From: Gracilariopsis chorda
Taxonomy: Eukaryota > Rhodophyta > Florideophyceae > Gracilariales > Gracilariaceae
DNA: 64,000 nt
Direction of reading: 5' to 3'
Assembly (NCBI GenBank): GCA_003194525.1
Contig: NBIV01000092.1
Span: 124,001 to 188,000, forward strand
Position 1 is the first letter of the stretch, and each line of letters begins with the position of its first letter. The notes beneath the pieces are model-generated. The model did not search any database. It worked only from the letters and a program-made list of their open reading frames with translations, and was not told the origin of the DNA. Both the position numbers and the translations under genes were made by a program. Positions 11,096 to 21,636 of this stretch are shown one piece after another.

Positions 11096-12067
11096 ATGGC
11101 CGCCACGCCCCCCGTGGCAAACCCCGTGCGCAGTCGCTCCTTGCTGCGTTCCGTCGTGCGACGCATCTCCAAAGCCGCGCCCTCTCCTCAAGCCGCCGCC
11201 GCCGCCCCCCCCCCCTGCGCCCTCGTCGAGATAGATCCCCACCGCCGCGAACCGGACGACGCCCGCAAACCCGCAGATTCGCTCTCAACAAGTGCTTTCG
11301 ACGACCTGCCTCCCCCCGAGCTGTACGACCCCTCGTGGAACACGCTGCCCCTCCGCTGCGAGGCCGGTCGTCTAGCGCCCGGCTCCACCGGCCCAGTTCT
11401 GCCCGTCGCCTTCACCTTGAACAGTTCCGACTTGGATGACACCGACTCCGAAGACGATTGCAACACCTCTTCAACCCATCCGCCGCTTTCTTCCTGCGCC
11501 TCGCACCACCACTGTCCCGCCCCCGTGGCGGACACCCCGCCCCTCGTTTTGCAATCCTCCAACGCACCGTCCACGGCCGCTTCCACCCGCACATCGCGCG
11601 CAAGTTTCAAGACAGCAGATAATCCATCTCCGCGTCAAGCCAGGAAGTCGACCGTGTGGCGCAGAATGGCCGCAGCTCCGCTTGCAGTGTCCAGTATTAT
11701 CACCCCTTCCACGCCCAATAATCGTCCGTCTGTGTTTGATTCACCGCTTCCTATCGCCCTCACGGCCGCCGACATTCGCCTCATAGTGGAGCATGACTTC
11801 CAGGGCGAGCTTACTGCCCAACGACCTGCAGAACTTCGAGCAAGGATTTCACTTAATTTGCACAACTCGCCGACTATGTGTACCTTTGTCTTCGCGCTTG
11901 AACAGAGGCATCACACATGCCGTGTTTCTGTTCGTCGTTCTTTTGCAGACTCTTTTCGCATATCTAATGACCACTTTGATTACTTTTGTTCTCAATTCTC
12001 CACCCGCTTTTATCAATTGCGTCATCTTTCGCAACACTCGCAACACTCGCAGCACTCGCAACACTAG
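11096..12067 (+). CDS. hypothetical Ser/Pro-rich protein
   Basis: About 323 residues if started at the ATG at 11096 (context AAAACATGGCC). The frame is open upstream, but that part is C/T-rich leader. The N-terminus is basic (VRSRSLLRSVVRRISKA), followed by low-complexity Ala/Pro, an acidic patch (SDLDDTDSEDD) and Ser/Thr-rich segments. The most protein-like block is at the end (LTAADIRLIVEHDFQGELTA). The frame finishes in a tandem CAACACTCG repeat (12035-12066) encoding alternating Ser-Gln-His, which may be a decayed or unspliced 3' end. It is divergent from the membrane-protein gene. Function unknown; probably intracellular. Confidence 0.4.
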   Translation: MAATPPVANPVRSRSLLRSVVRRISKAAPSPQAAAAAPPPCALVEIDPHRREPDDARKPADSLSTSAFDDLPPPELYDPSWNTLPLRCEAGRLAPGSTGPVLPVAFTLNSSDLDDTDSEDDCNTSSTHPPLSSCASHHHCPAPVADTPPLVLQSSNAPSTAASTRTSRASFKTADNPSPRQARKSTVWRRMAAAPLAVSSIITPSTPNNRPSVFDSPLPIALTAADIRLIVEHDFQGELTAQRPAELRARISLNLHNSPTMCTFVFALEQRHHTCRVSVRRSFADSFRISNDHFDYFCSQFSTRFYQLRHLSQHSQHSQHSQH

Positions 12068-14716
12068 CTTTGCTTTCTCCTCTTGTTCAGCTTGTTTCCG
12101 TTCGCTTCTACTGTCGCTTCTGCACAGCGTTTCTGCTTGTACTAACTTTAATTCTCGTGCTCTACCAATCTGCTCTTCCGTTCACAAGCTTGCTTTTCTA
12201 CTTGCGCCGTTTCATCTTGTGTGTAAACCTTTTTTGTTTTCCTTGTGCATTCGCTTCGTCGTTTTGTTGTGTCTGTTTTTCTTGCATCAGATCACGCCGC
12301 TACGTGTAGTACCAGCTGAACTCATGCTGCATCACTTTTCTGCCTCATCTACGCGTCTTGCACTGTCTGAGCTCACCCGTTTGCGCGGATGCGCTATTGC
12401 CAATACGGGCCTGCGCTACCCTGCATTGCATCTCGACGACATGTAATGCAAATAAGCACCCGGCACTGCGTTGTCCCCCCACCACTTATGGTAGAAACTG
12501 TCCGTTGTACGGGCCCCCCCCCGTCACTGTGATCACTCATCACACCGCTCGCGAGACTGCCACTCTACGCCAACAGCAACGCCCCCCACGCCTCCTCTCA
12601 CTCGCCTGTTCTTGCTTTGTTATGTTCGTGTCCAATCATGCACGCTCATGCTTTCTCACGTGCAACGCTACCAACCGCAAAAGGTTACATACCCGGACCT
12701 TCCCGCACTTTGGCTGTTGTGGACGCCAAATTTGAAGTTTGGTTGCGCCGTTTCCACCCTTTCTCGATGAAGCACGATGCTTCGATCACACTAGTCTCGC
12801 GTCTCTTGTGCAAACGCTGTGTGGTTTGTTAACAGATGCACACCCGTGGGGGCGGTCACGTGAATTGCTTTTTGGTACCCCGTCGTTGTATATAGATACC
12901 CTGTCCCTTTCGTAGTGCGTGTGTTCATCGATCTTGAAAGATGTCCAACTCCGACAGTGCTGGGCGACGCTAAGGCGCATATGTCTCCAACATACGCTCT
13001 TTCAGTGCTGCTCAGAACATGATAAGCGCCCAGATGCGCTGCAACTATCGTTGCTGCTCGAATGGCAGTTCAAAGCACTCTTGAGATCAGCAGCGAATCC
13101 TGCACTACTTGCTCGCCATTCGTGTACGTGGGTAAATGTACCGTGGTCGTTCTTGGCCTTGATATAAGCCGACGGATGATGGACGGATCGACACATAATA
13201 AACGCATTGTATGGGCTGCTCTAGTACGTACAACCTTTTCACAGACGATGTGCCAAAAGGATAGCGATTACCGTTGGTCACTCTCGTTTTCAACAGGTTG
13301 TCATTCTAATGCGAAACTTATGTTTTCAAGTGAAGCACGACTTTCAAACTATATATTGATTGCATCGAATCATTTCTTCGGATACGCAAGGAAACCACAC
13401 TTTGCTGTACGCCTTATCGTCAAGGGTGTACAAAAACGGTTAACGGTGAGGCGTCCCGCCTCTCGGACAACCATCAACTGCGAGTTTCACTGTAAACGCC
13501 CTTCAGCGCTTCAAAAATAGCGCGGAGGTCTACGCCGTTGTAATACATTCAAGCGCTCAACTAGATGCTGTTCTTGGTGAGCTATATCGCTCACATGTGC
13601 CTTCACATGCTAGCGCTACTGGTCTGGTTTGGTCGTGAGACTGTAGTCTTCCTTTCCCTGTCGTGAGCACAGGTTTGCTGCTCACCTTTCGCGCTCAACG
13701 GTCAAGTTTTGTATCGTTCCATTGCGCGCTTTCCTGTAATGATGCTGTCTTTTTTTCCCTCGGCCGTGTGGAACAAAGGGGGGGGTTTGTGTAGCGAGGC
13801 ATAATTACTCGTCACTACGAGTACACGCTCTCTGCGAAACTGCCTGGCGGATTCAAAGATAATGGACCGCGCACATGGTTGCTTTTCTCGACCATCATTT
13901 TCCGGTTCCAGGGGGGAGGTGCGGAGAGTTGTAATCCAGTAGCATGTAGGTAGGTTTAACAGTAGTGCGAGGCGGGAGTTGGTCTCATGGCGCGACGCAT
14001 TGCTGGAGAGCACTTGCGTGTATCAGTTGGTCGTGCTGCCACGCACACAAGTGCCGTCGGACCGTAGAGCAAGTGCCGGGAACTGTTTCACACATCTTCG
14101 TACTTCTTAGCGCTAGTAGGTTGTTGCTGTGATGGGAAAAAACGGATCACCTTGTGCACCCGCGCCAGGTGCAAGGGCTTGGTGAAATGGTTGGTTGCCG
14201 ATCAATCCTTCCAGGAATCTACAAGAATCTGTTGCTTGGTAGACTATGGTGAACAGCACCTCTACGGCAGCGGATCCATCACGATTCGAACTAGCAAAGG
14301 TACCAAGAGTACGACGGCAACGTTATCACGTCTTTCATGAAGTTATCGAAGAGAAGCTGCGCTACTATAGACACCAAAGAAATGCTGTCAAGCGCAATGC
14401 CCCGATTGAAGATTTGATTTCCGGTGTTTTTCAATTATTTGGCCAATCATCAATCAAGTCAATCAAAGCGAATTGATTCTTTTTCTTTTGCTTTTCAAAC
14501 AGGCGCGTAATCATCAACAACAGTGCACCAACACCAAAATCCCACAGTCGATTCTTTTCTTTCCTGTTCACAACATGCCACCTCGTCGGGATCATATACC
14601 GCACTACGGATTTCTTCTGTGTTTATACATCTATCTCTTCATCGCTTGAACCTACGAAAAGGGAAGCTGGTCTCATAGGTAGGTAAAAATCGTCCCAAAA
14701 GTGCAACGCGAACATC
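12068..14716. other. 2.6 kb with no confident gene
   Basis: The first 500 bp are T/C-rich and may be a 3' UTR. Beyond that only small overlapping ORFs occur. One at 14246-14476 (76 codons) encodes a basic helical stretch (YHVFHEVIEEKLRYYRHQR) and contains a TACC-NNN-GGTA-type palindrome at 14300-14312. It could be an exon or a mobile-element remnant, but no family is recognised. Confidence 0.35.
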
Positions 14717-15514
14717 ATGAACAGGAGAGGAAGAAGATCCAGCGAAGACTCTTCTGTGACCACTGCTACCGATACAGCTTCAACTTCGAGAACAGTCGAA
14801 ACGAACGAATCAAAACCAAAGGCCAAACTGGACAAGTCCGGTCTTTATGACATGCAACAAGTGAAACGATTGCTCGACGATGAGGTTATGGCGGTATGTT
14901 CGAAGCATTCACAGCTGCATCTGCGACAAGAGCAAACATGCGAGCACACCGCGCGCCTGCGAACGCTTTCATTCTCTGATCTGACATGCATCTTTCTTTA
15001 CAAAAATGTACCATGTTACCTATTTCAGTTTATGGATGATCAAGGTTACGTCGAATCCACTTTCGTAAGCAATGTCAAGATCGTCGCTGGAACTATTGCA
15101 GTGGCAGCCGCTCTTTATTCTCATTTTGGTCCTGGAGAATTCCCCGCCAACAAACCGGTAGTGTTTGCGTGCGTTGCCATCTATATCTTCTGCGTCAGTC
15201 TAATCAACCTTACTTCCTTCGTTTTGGAAGCTTCTGCAATCTACGTTGGAACATTAACAAGTCGCATGATTCAAGTTTCACAGGGCTCGCTCGCGAAGAA
15301 AATCTGGGTCCATACCACAATCGGCGGAAAGGGATCAAGCGATTATAAAGTTGAACTGCGACTTGCTTCACGCTCCAAAAAAGGCTCTGTAGCAAAGTCT
15401 ACACCATATGAAAAGTTTATCACAGAAGACGGCAGATTTCTTTCAGATGTGTTCCGTGCTGAAATGAGGTCCATTTTGTCTGAGCTCAGTCCGGGTGTGA
15501 AGAAGACCAATTGA
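14717..15514 (+). CDS. SPCS2: signal peptidase complex subunit 2 (SPC25)
   Basis: The family signature is clear: SGLYDMQQVKRLLDDEV, then FMDDQGYVESTFVSNVKI, followed by two hydrophobic segments (VAGTIAVAAALYSHFG and VVFACVAIYIFCVSLINL) around a PANKPV turn, the SPC25 topology. The frame runs through with 265 codons. However, 14894-15028 has GTATGT...TTTCAG ends and separates the two conserved blocks. It is 135 nt long with no stop, so it is a phase-0 intron that can be read through. Spliced, the protein is 220 residues, close to the human length. SPCS2 is a non-catalytic subunit of the ER signal peptidase, helping couple it to the Sec61 channel. The long acidic/Ser N-terminus and C-terminus face the cytosol. 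Converges with the MIP18 gene, 80 bp between stops. Confidence 0.9.
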   Translation: MNRRGRRSSEDSSVTTATDTASTSRTVETNESKPKAKLDKSGLYDMQQVKRLLDDEVMAVCSKHSQLHLRQEQTCEHTARLRTLSFSDLTCIFLYKNVPCYLFQFMDDQGYVESTFVSNVKIVAGTIAVAAALYSHFGPGEFPANKPVVFACVAIYIFCVSLINLTSFVLEASAIYVGTLTSRMIQVSQGSLAKKIWVHTTIGGKGSSDYKVELRLASRSKKGSVAKSTPYEKFITEDGRFLSDVFRAEMRSILSELSPGVKKTN

Positions 15515-15594
15515 TGAACCAAAGCAATTCAAGATATAAATCAAAAGGGTACACAGTTGTTAAAACAGGTCGTTGCGCATTAATGTAAGCGGCA

Positions 15595-16077
15595 TCATGG
15601 CAGATGATCTGTGCATTCCCTCAACACCTTTAGGATTTTTGGGTTCTCGAAGGCGGCCGACACGCGCTCTTTGTCTCCCAGTTGCTTATTAATCTCTCCT
15701 GCCGAGGTATGAGTCCCATCCACACAGGTGACCTTTAGTTTGTAGTAATGCTCACCTTTTGGGTTAAGAATACCGCTCTCTCTGATCTTGGACTGAATGC
15801 TTAGTCCGATTATAGAAGCGAGCGAACAGTGAGGCACTGTCGGTGTGAACGACACCCAGATCTTTCCATGTCCCGGGCTATCATCCGGTGGGTTTGTGAT
15901 GTTGATACAGTTCAAGTCAACGACGGACAGCTCTTCTAGAGAGTGCGGGTGTTCTGGGTCGCGAATGTCACGGATTATTTCGAAAACTCGCTGTTGCAGT
16001 GTGAGGGGTTTGCCTGGTTCTCGCCTTTCACGTGAGAGAACCTTCACCTCAGGGTTCGGATTGTCCAGTGCATCCAT
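15595..16077 (-). CDS. CIA2: MIP18/FAM96-type cytosolic Fe-S targeting factor
   Basis: 160 residues from the ATG at 16077; the frame extends to 16161 but has no ATG there. Family blocks are present in order: an NPNP motif near the start, the RDPEHPHSLEEL box, VSFTPTVPHCSLASIIGL with the conserved cysteine, and GTHTSAGEINKQLGDKERV near the end. The length matches human CIAO2B (FAM96B, about 163 residues). These proteins work with CIAO1 and MMS19 in the cytosolic iron-sulfur assembly targeting complex, delivering 4Fe-4S clusters to DNA polymerases, helicases and other apoproteins. No introns. Whether it is the CIAO2A or CIAO2B type cannot be settled by eye; the early NPNP resembles CIAO2B. Confidence 0.93.
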   Translation of the reverse strand: MDALDNPNPEVKVLSRERREPGKPLTLQQRVFEIIRDIRDPEHPHSLEELSVVDLNCINITNPPDDSPGHGKIWVSFTPTVPHCSLASIIGLSIQSKIRESGILNPKGEHYYKLKVTCVDGTHTSAGEINKQLGDKERVSAAFENPKILKVLRECTDHLP

Positions 16078-16720
16078 TTTGCTTTCGCATAAACCTACAA
16101 CACGGGCCTCAGAGTTCCTTTGCAATTCTTTCGCGTTCCTGGTCCTGCTTCTGTCCGCCAAAGTCTCTGACGCTTAAAAAACTGTTTGGTCTGTTGTATT
16201 TGAAGAAGAACGGTCAGACGTTTGAGTACGAAGCAAAGGGAGCGCACTGCGGTATCATAAGGTAGTTCGTCATCCCATCATCCTGAGCATGGTAGCAAAG
16301 CCATGCGCCATGTCCCGTGACGTCGCCCAGCCGCGAAGATCTTCAAAATCAATGTTGAAAACCGTGTACAAATGTACACTTGGGGTACGTGCTGCAATCT
16401 CATTTGGCATGGTATGAGCGAAAGATAGTCCACCATTGGCTCTGCCTCTGGCTCCAAACCCTCCCAGTCAACGGTTCCCAGTAATCTTTCTCGCATGCTC
16501 CGTGATGCGCCCATCCAATCTCATCCAAACGTTGAAGGACTGAATGGTCATTGCATGCTGCGTACAAGTTTTGGTTTGTCTCACCAAGGTCAACGAATAT
16601 CTGCTGGAGTCGCCATGAAGTAGAGCAACGCAAATGTAGTTGCTGTTACCCCTTATGTGCAACGCAGCGGTACCAACGATACCAGGGGCAGAACGAGTTT
16701 TAAAAAAACTAGCGACTGCG
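16078..16720. other. intergenic between MIP18 and the desaturase-like gene
   Basis: Head-to-head spacing of about 640 bp between divergent starts, so it should hold both promoters. A one-mismatch copy of the dispersed palindrome (GTACC-AAC-GATAC) lies at 16670-16682, about 40 bp before the chosen start of the plus-strand gene. Small minus-strand ORFs (16278-16662) look like chance. Confidence 0.4.
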
Positions 16721-18739
16721 ATGACTGCGTCTCAACGCGCCTTCGTGTCTTCTTTCACGAACGTCTCTCTAAATAACGTAGCAAACACAAAGTTCAGCAA
16801 CAAGACAACAAACCGTAAACCCGAGCAAGGGAGATGGCGGATGGAATCTGACGGCGTACGCCCTAATCGCATCGCCGTGATTGGAGCGGGCTGGGCTGGC
16901 TTGGGAGCCGCTCACCACTTAGCGCAACAAGAAAACACCGAAGTCACTCTTATTGATGCTGCACCCTCGGTCGGTGGTTTAGTCGCTGGATGGAAAACAA
17001 AGAAAGGTCAAGACGTAGAGGTTGGAATTCATGGCATGTGGCGCCCCTACTTTAACCTCTTTCATCTCGTAAAACGTGAACTAGGCTTGGATCCGTTTAC
17101 TGACTGGACAAGATCTTCTCAAAGATCTCCAAAAGGAAAAGTTGTAGAAAGCCCCATATTCAACGACATGCCAAGGCTTCCATCACCTATGGGCACCTTT
17201 GTGTATACCAAGTTCTTAGACTTGCCTCTTGTTGACAGGTTATCTGCGCTCCCGTTGCTCGAGGCAGTTATTCTGTGGGATAACTCTGACGAAGCCTGGC
17301 GCAAGTTTGACAAGATGACTGCCAAGGAACTGTTCAAGCAGTACGGTTGCTCTGAGCGCGTGTACAAAGAAGCTTTCGAACCAATGCTTCTAGTCGGATT
17401 GTTCGCTCCGGGTGAACAATGCAGCGCTGCTGGTGCGCTTGGTATGCTGTACTTTTTTATTCTAGCACACCAAGCAGACTTCGATGTGGTATGGCCTCGC
17501 GGTACCGTCGGCACAAAGATTTTCGCTCCACTTGTTGATCGTATAATGTCATACGGTGGAAAAGTGCGAACGGCTACGAGGCTTCAAGATGTCGTTATTG
17601 AAGATAACAAGGTCAAATCCATTGTCACAACTTCTGGTACTGGATTAGAAGAGTCTTTGGATGTTGATGCGTTAATATTCTCCGTCGGCATAAGCGGCCT
17701 GCAAGGGATTCTGCGTAATAGCAAGACACTAGCGTCACGCGAAGAGTTTCGTAACACCAATAATCTGTCCAGTATTGATGTTATGGCCGTTCGTCTTTAC
17801 TTTGACAGAAAGATTCGCATAGAATTCGACTCTAATGCGTGTTTCGGTTTTGACGAAATGACGGGATGGACCTATTTCAATCTGAATGCGATCCACGATG
17901 AGTTCAACGATGCGGATAAGACCGTTATCGAGGCAGATTTCTATCACAGTAATCAGCTGATGCCGATGGATGACGGTGAGATAGCCGAAGAGGTGCGACG
18001 ACGTTTATGTATCGCTGAAAGCACTTTCAAAGGGGCAGTTGTAGAGGACTACGTTGTAGTTCGAGTCCCTCGCGGCGTCACGCGTAAGTTTTGTGCATAC
18101 TATAACCATGTTGATAATGGTGAATCCACCACTCCGATGAATTGCAACTGGTGCCCTAACTGACTTCAAAAATGGTTTCAATGACAGATTTCCGTCCGGG
18201 CTCATACCAAGACTTCATGGACACTACAACATCGATTGAAAACGTGTTCATGTCGGGAGGTACGTTCGAGACCATTGTTTCTCTATTTTACGAAGATAAT
18301 CGTTCTAATTCTCTCTATCTCTCCCAATACGTTTTTGCTCGTCCTGTTCATAACTAACTGCATCTCGATGCTTCAAACAATGAATCAATATCAGACTGGT
18401 ATGTGCAAGCCCCCACTTGTTGTTGTTATCGTGCCACCAGAATAGCTGACACTTATCATTTTGCTTCATGTCTTGCCGCCTTTCTTTTCAACCTTATGCG
18501 TTGCACCAAACAGGATAAGGACTTTGCATGGCAGCTTCAGTCAGGAGAAAGCCCTTGTTACCGGGTATGAGGCAGCGAATGCAGCTCTTCAGTTTTTCAG
18601 ATATGACGAGTCGACCCACAAGAGTATTATTCCGGTCGAGGAAGACGAACCTCATATTGTCGCAGCAAGGCGAGTGTATAAGAATTTGGAAAGGCTTCGT
18701 CGTCAAGTGAACCCCTTTTCGGAGTTTTTCATGATGTAA
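16721..18739 (+). CDS. carotene-desaturase-like FAD oxidoreductase, plastid-targeted
   Basis: Four exons: 16721-18083, 18188-18259, 18395-18398 and 18514-18739, giving 554 residues. The start at 16721 gives a transit-like leader (MTASQRAFVSSFTN); an ATG at 16655 is the alternative. A Rossmann FAD site, VIGAGWAGLGAAHHLA, lies at residues 53-68, then GGLVAGW and a substrate-side block typical of phytoene/zeta-carotene desaturase-like amine oxidases (GIHGMWRPYFNLFHLV, GLFAPGEQCSA). Splicing rebuilds the C-terminal flavin motif: VTHFRPGSYQ, then FMSGDWIRTLHGSFSQEKA, then LVTGYEAAN. The D-W of GDW comes from a 4-nt exon, ACTG. The introns are 104, 135 and 115 nt, all GT-AG; the first two have CTAAC branch candidates. 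It probably acts on a carotenoid or related plastid lipid. It is not clearly PDS, ZDS or CRTISO, so the exact reaction stays open. Confidence 0.85.
18395..18398 (+). other. 4-nt microexon (ACTG) of the desaturase-like gene
   Basis: The upstream exon ends GGA-G at 18259 before GTACGT, and the downstream exon begins G-ATA-AGG at 18514 after CAG. Joining them directly gives GGA-TAA, a stop. Between them lies TATCAG|ACTG|GTATGT with CTAAC at 18354-18358. Including these 4 nt gives GGA-GAC-TGG-ATA, that is G-D-W-I, the residues conserved at this place in the family. Confidence 0.75.
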
Positions 18740-18798
18740 AAGCGAACCGGCATGCCTTACAAACCTGGCTGCTAACATTTATCGCGATAAAACCGCTT

Positions 18799-19541
18799 TT
18801 AAACCACAGACCTCAGGTCTTTCAAGAGATTTTCGTACACTGCAATTGTATCCTTCAAAGCTTCTCTGCCCTGCTTGACAAGACTCATCTTACTTTCAGT
18901 GAGTTCAGTGAAACTTGCTGAATAGAGTTGAAAGTCGATTGATGAGATGCCATTGATAACATCGTTCCATTCAGTTTCCAGTCTTTCAATGAGTTCATCA
19001 TCAGTGCTAGTATCGGCTACTATCTGCCACGACTTCAGAAGTGGTTTCCTAATATTGAACAAGGGAGACTTGACACCAACTGTTCCAAGCACCCGACGCA
19101 CTACATCTCCGTCAAAATCCTTTGTTTTTGCTTCCCAATCTCTATCAAGGCCTAAGAGAGCCTGATATCCTGCCTCGATTTGTGGCAAGTATCTATTGTA
19201 ACCCGCATTTGTGATAATGTGTGAGATAAGATTGACAAGAACAAACGGGTTAGTTTGTATGCAACCTATACGGGAGTACGTCGAGATTGAGAAACTCACG
19301 TTTCAAGTTTCTTTGGATCACCAGTAGTGGAGAAGTCGGACTTCGTATCCGCAGAGTACATCGCCGCGTTTACATATAGAGAGGGACGCAAGAAGGTCAA
19401 TAGGATCGCTGTAGAGACTCCCTTTAGACATGATCTTCGATCAATGCAAGCAGTTTCACCCACCATACATAATGAATTTTGGCTGGTGGTCCGAAACTGT
19501 GATTTCGCATGTAACAGCAGCGAAGAAGACACGAAAGCCAT
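18799..19541 (-). CDS. predicted thylakoid-lumen protein with Tat-type leader
   Basis: Two minus-strand exons, 19541-19300 and 19192-18799, give 211 residues. The 107-nt phase-2 intron (GTGAGT...AATAG, CTAAC on the minus strand at 19253-19249) joins KKLET to YLPQIEAGYQALLGL. The leader is bipartite: a Ser-rich start, then twin arginines in DRRSCLKGVSTAILLTFLRP ending near NAA, as in lumen proteins imported by the Tat route. The mature part is about 150 residues, all predicted helix (RDWEAKTKDFDGDVVRRVLG, LIERLETEWNDVINGISS), fitting a small four-helix lumen protein of PsbQ-like style. That fold is inference; I do not recognise the family. It converges with the carotene-desaturase-like gene (60 bp apart), another plastid candidate. 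Confidence 0.7.
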
Positions 19542-20382
19542 AGATGATTGCGGAACTGCTAAGCGATTGCGAGAAAACTTAAGGAAGCGCTCTCCAAGAA
19601 TTTCTCTCTCTGGAAAACGGTTCTTTGTTTGATAGCAGGTTCTCTTTTGACCTTATCCTTCTCGTTGGATTTCCAAGGTGTCTTTACTAGTCCAGAAGCC
19701 CCGTTGCTTCCTAACTTGTCAAGTTATGAAACGGATAGATTCCTGAGTCTCGGGGAGTAGAGGGAGATTGACTTTGATACGAACTAAATTTTGCCTGTTT
19801 GCGTACTTTCAAACTAGTAAGGATAACTCCGCAGAAGTTGGACGCTCCGCTCCTTTACTCCTGGCTGCAAAGGTAGGAATATCTCAAGTCCTGTGTCGTT
19901 CGCTGTCTTACGGAGATCGTATCCTGATGCTCCTAGAATGTCAAAACGATGCTGTCTTTATGCAAATTTAAACTGCTTTTCAGTACCGATGTTCAAAAAA
20001 GTTGTCGAAAGGCATGCGAAAAAGAAAGCGAAAGTCAGTCTCCGCTAATATGTTTTGTTGCTCATTTGGAAACGCATGTCTACCGCCGTACTTACATCGT
20101 CTTAGGAGGGTGTGAGCACTCTCCCTTTCACGTCTCAGGCTGGTTACGCTCAATGCGAATCAAACGAACTCCGTTCATCGTGTACGTGAAGTGAACTAAA
20201 CTGAAACTGTGCCATCCTCGTTGTAGATCTGGAAGATACTGAAGTTACTTGAAAAAAGGCACACCCCAGAAGTTTGTTACTATTCCCTCCATTCCCATAT
20301 TCTAGTCTGTGTATTTATTCACAACAGCATCCTCGAAAGAACAGAAGCCTTGAGTCACAGAAGTCTAGATTTTGAGCACGAC
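19542..20382. other. intergenic between lumen protein and cyclo-ligase genes
   Basis: Divergent promoter interval of about 840 bp. It contains only short overlapping ORFs with no domains. No repeats stand out. Confidence 0.4.
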
Positions 20383-21009
20383 ATGATCAAGAACGTAGGC
20401 ATTTGTGATGCAAACATGCTTCTCAAACGAGAGCTAAGAAGACGAATCCGGTCCTCGCTGTTTTCCATGCCACAAGATTCAATTGATCGGGAAAGCGTTT
20501 CACTTGTTCAGAAATTCGTTACATCCGTCACATACAAGAATGCTTCTTCTATAGCGCTGTACGCATCAATGCCCCACGAACTGAACACCTCCTCACTTTT
20601 GCACAGAGCTTTCGAAGATTCCAAACGGGTTTTCCTGCCTAGGGTAATATCAAAAGAAAACCATGACATGGTGATGCTCGAATGCAAAAGTATGGACGAA
20701 CTGAACTCCTGGGTTCCAAATTCGTGGAAGATTCGGGAACCACCTCTTGAAGAAGGGCGTCTACAATCGCCGAAAGACGTTCAGCTGGACGTTGTTGTCG
20801 TCCCAGGCGTTGCTTTTGATTCACTTTGTCGCCGTTGTGGCCAGGGGATGGGTTTTTACGACAAATTTCTAGCCGCGTGCCACTCTTCGAAAAGACCAAT
20901 GCCGTATACTGTGGCCTTGGCCCTTTCCGTGCAAATGGTCGATACCGTTCCTACAGATGATTCAGACTGGCAGATTGACGAAGTAATCCACGGGAAGAGC
21001 GTGAAATAA
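20383..21009 (+). CDS. MTHFS: 5-formyltetrahydrofolate cyclo-ligase
   Basis: 208 residues from the ATG at 20383; the open frame upstream has no ATG, and a second ATG at 20416 also fits. Family motifs are in order: LKRELRRRIRSSL (N-terminal helix), SIALYASMPHELNTSSLL (substrate site), KRVFLPRV, WKIREP, LDVVVVPGVAFD, then the nucleotide-binding CGQGMGFYDKFLA and a C-terminal TVALALSVQMVDTVPTDDSDW with DEVI. The enzyme uses ATP to convert 5-formyl-THF to 5,10-methenyl-THF, returning folinic acid to the one-carbon pool. It could be cytosolic or organellar; no clear transit peptide is seen. Intronless. Confidence 0.95.
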   Translation: MIKNVGICDANMLLKRELRRRIRSSLFSMPQDSIDRESVSLVQKFVTSVTYKNASSIALYASMPHELNTSSLLHRAFEDSKRVFLPRVISKENHDMVMLECKSMDELNSWVPNSWKIREPPLEEGRLQSPKDVQLDVVVVPGVAFDSLCRRCGQGMGFYDKFLAACHSSKRPMPYTVALALSVQMVDTVPTDDSDWQIDEVIHGKSVK

Positions 21010-21060
21010 GCGCCGCTTTGTAGATGTTGTGAGCAGAGCTGACAAGACACCGATGACATT

Positions 21061-21636
21061 CTATTGCTCCCTTCGAAAAGCACCATTGTTCAACCACTGA
21101 TCTGAATTGTCAGAACTGGTCACAACCACGGTCAAAGCCTGAAGTTGCTGAGCCTGATGAGGAGCAGCATTCAAATCATGTTGTATCGGATTATCTCCGG
21201 GATGAGTTTTGGCTGTTTCTTCGCCACGGTTGTTGTCTGCGAGCCACTTGCCTACAGATGTCGTACTGCCTTTATCCCCCGATGAAGTATGAACAGCTTT
21301 TGGTGTGCAGGTGTCGCTGTCACTGCCGGGTGGCGTACGAGCATCTTTGGATTCACTATCGGGCACATTCATTGGATGAGAGGAGTTTGCTTTTCCCATC
21401 GATTCCCCAGTTTCTCCATTGCATTCCTGTTGATTAGCTGCCGTCAGGTCAGAAACCAAACTTCCCCACAATCGAGATGCCTCCGTTTGAAAGCCCACGT
21501 GATGAAGACGAGCACAGATTCCTAGTTTAAGTGCTGTTTCGTTGATCCCCGAGACGTTCGGAAGGGGGTAAACTTCATTTTTGTCAAAGTTGTAAAAGAC
21601 TTCGAGGATTTCTTGCCATTCTAAAGCCTGTTGCAT
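21061..21636 (-). CDS. hypothetical protein, helical N-terminus and Ser/Thr-rich tail
   Basis: About 191 residues from the ATG at 21636; the frame is open further upstream without an ATG and may hide an exon. The first ~65 residues look conserved and helical (QQALEWQEILEVFYNFD, GINETALKLGICARLHHVGF). The rest is low complexity: Ser, Thr, Asp and Gln. No family recognised. It converges with the cyclo-ligase gene with 50 bp between stops. Confidence 0.45.
   Translation of the reverse strand: MQQALEWQEILEVFYNFDKNEVYPLPNVSGINETALKLGICARLHHVGFQTEASRLWGSLVSDLTAANQQECNGETGESMGKANSSHPMNVPDSESKDARTPPGSDSDTCTPKAVHTSSGDKGSTTSVGKWLADNNRGEETAKTHPGDNPIQHDLNAAPHQAQQLQALTVVVTSSDNSDQWLNNGAFRREQ

Noticed and set aside
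18260..18513. Single intron with donor GTTCGA at 18264 in the desaturase-like gene
   Set aside because: It keeps the frame but gives GGT instead of the conserved GDW and uses a poor donor; the 4-nt exon has strong splice sites on both sides.
20350..20382. Longer N-terminus for the cyclo-ligase
   Set aside because: It begins at TTG, with no ATG; the family's first helix starts after 20416.
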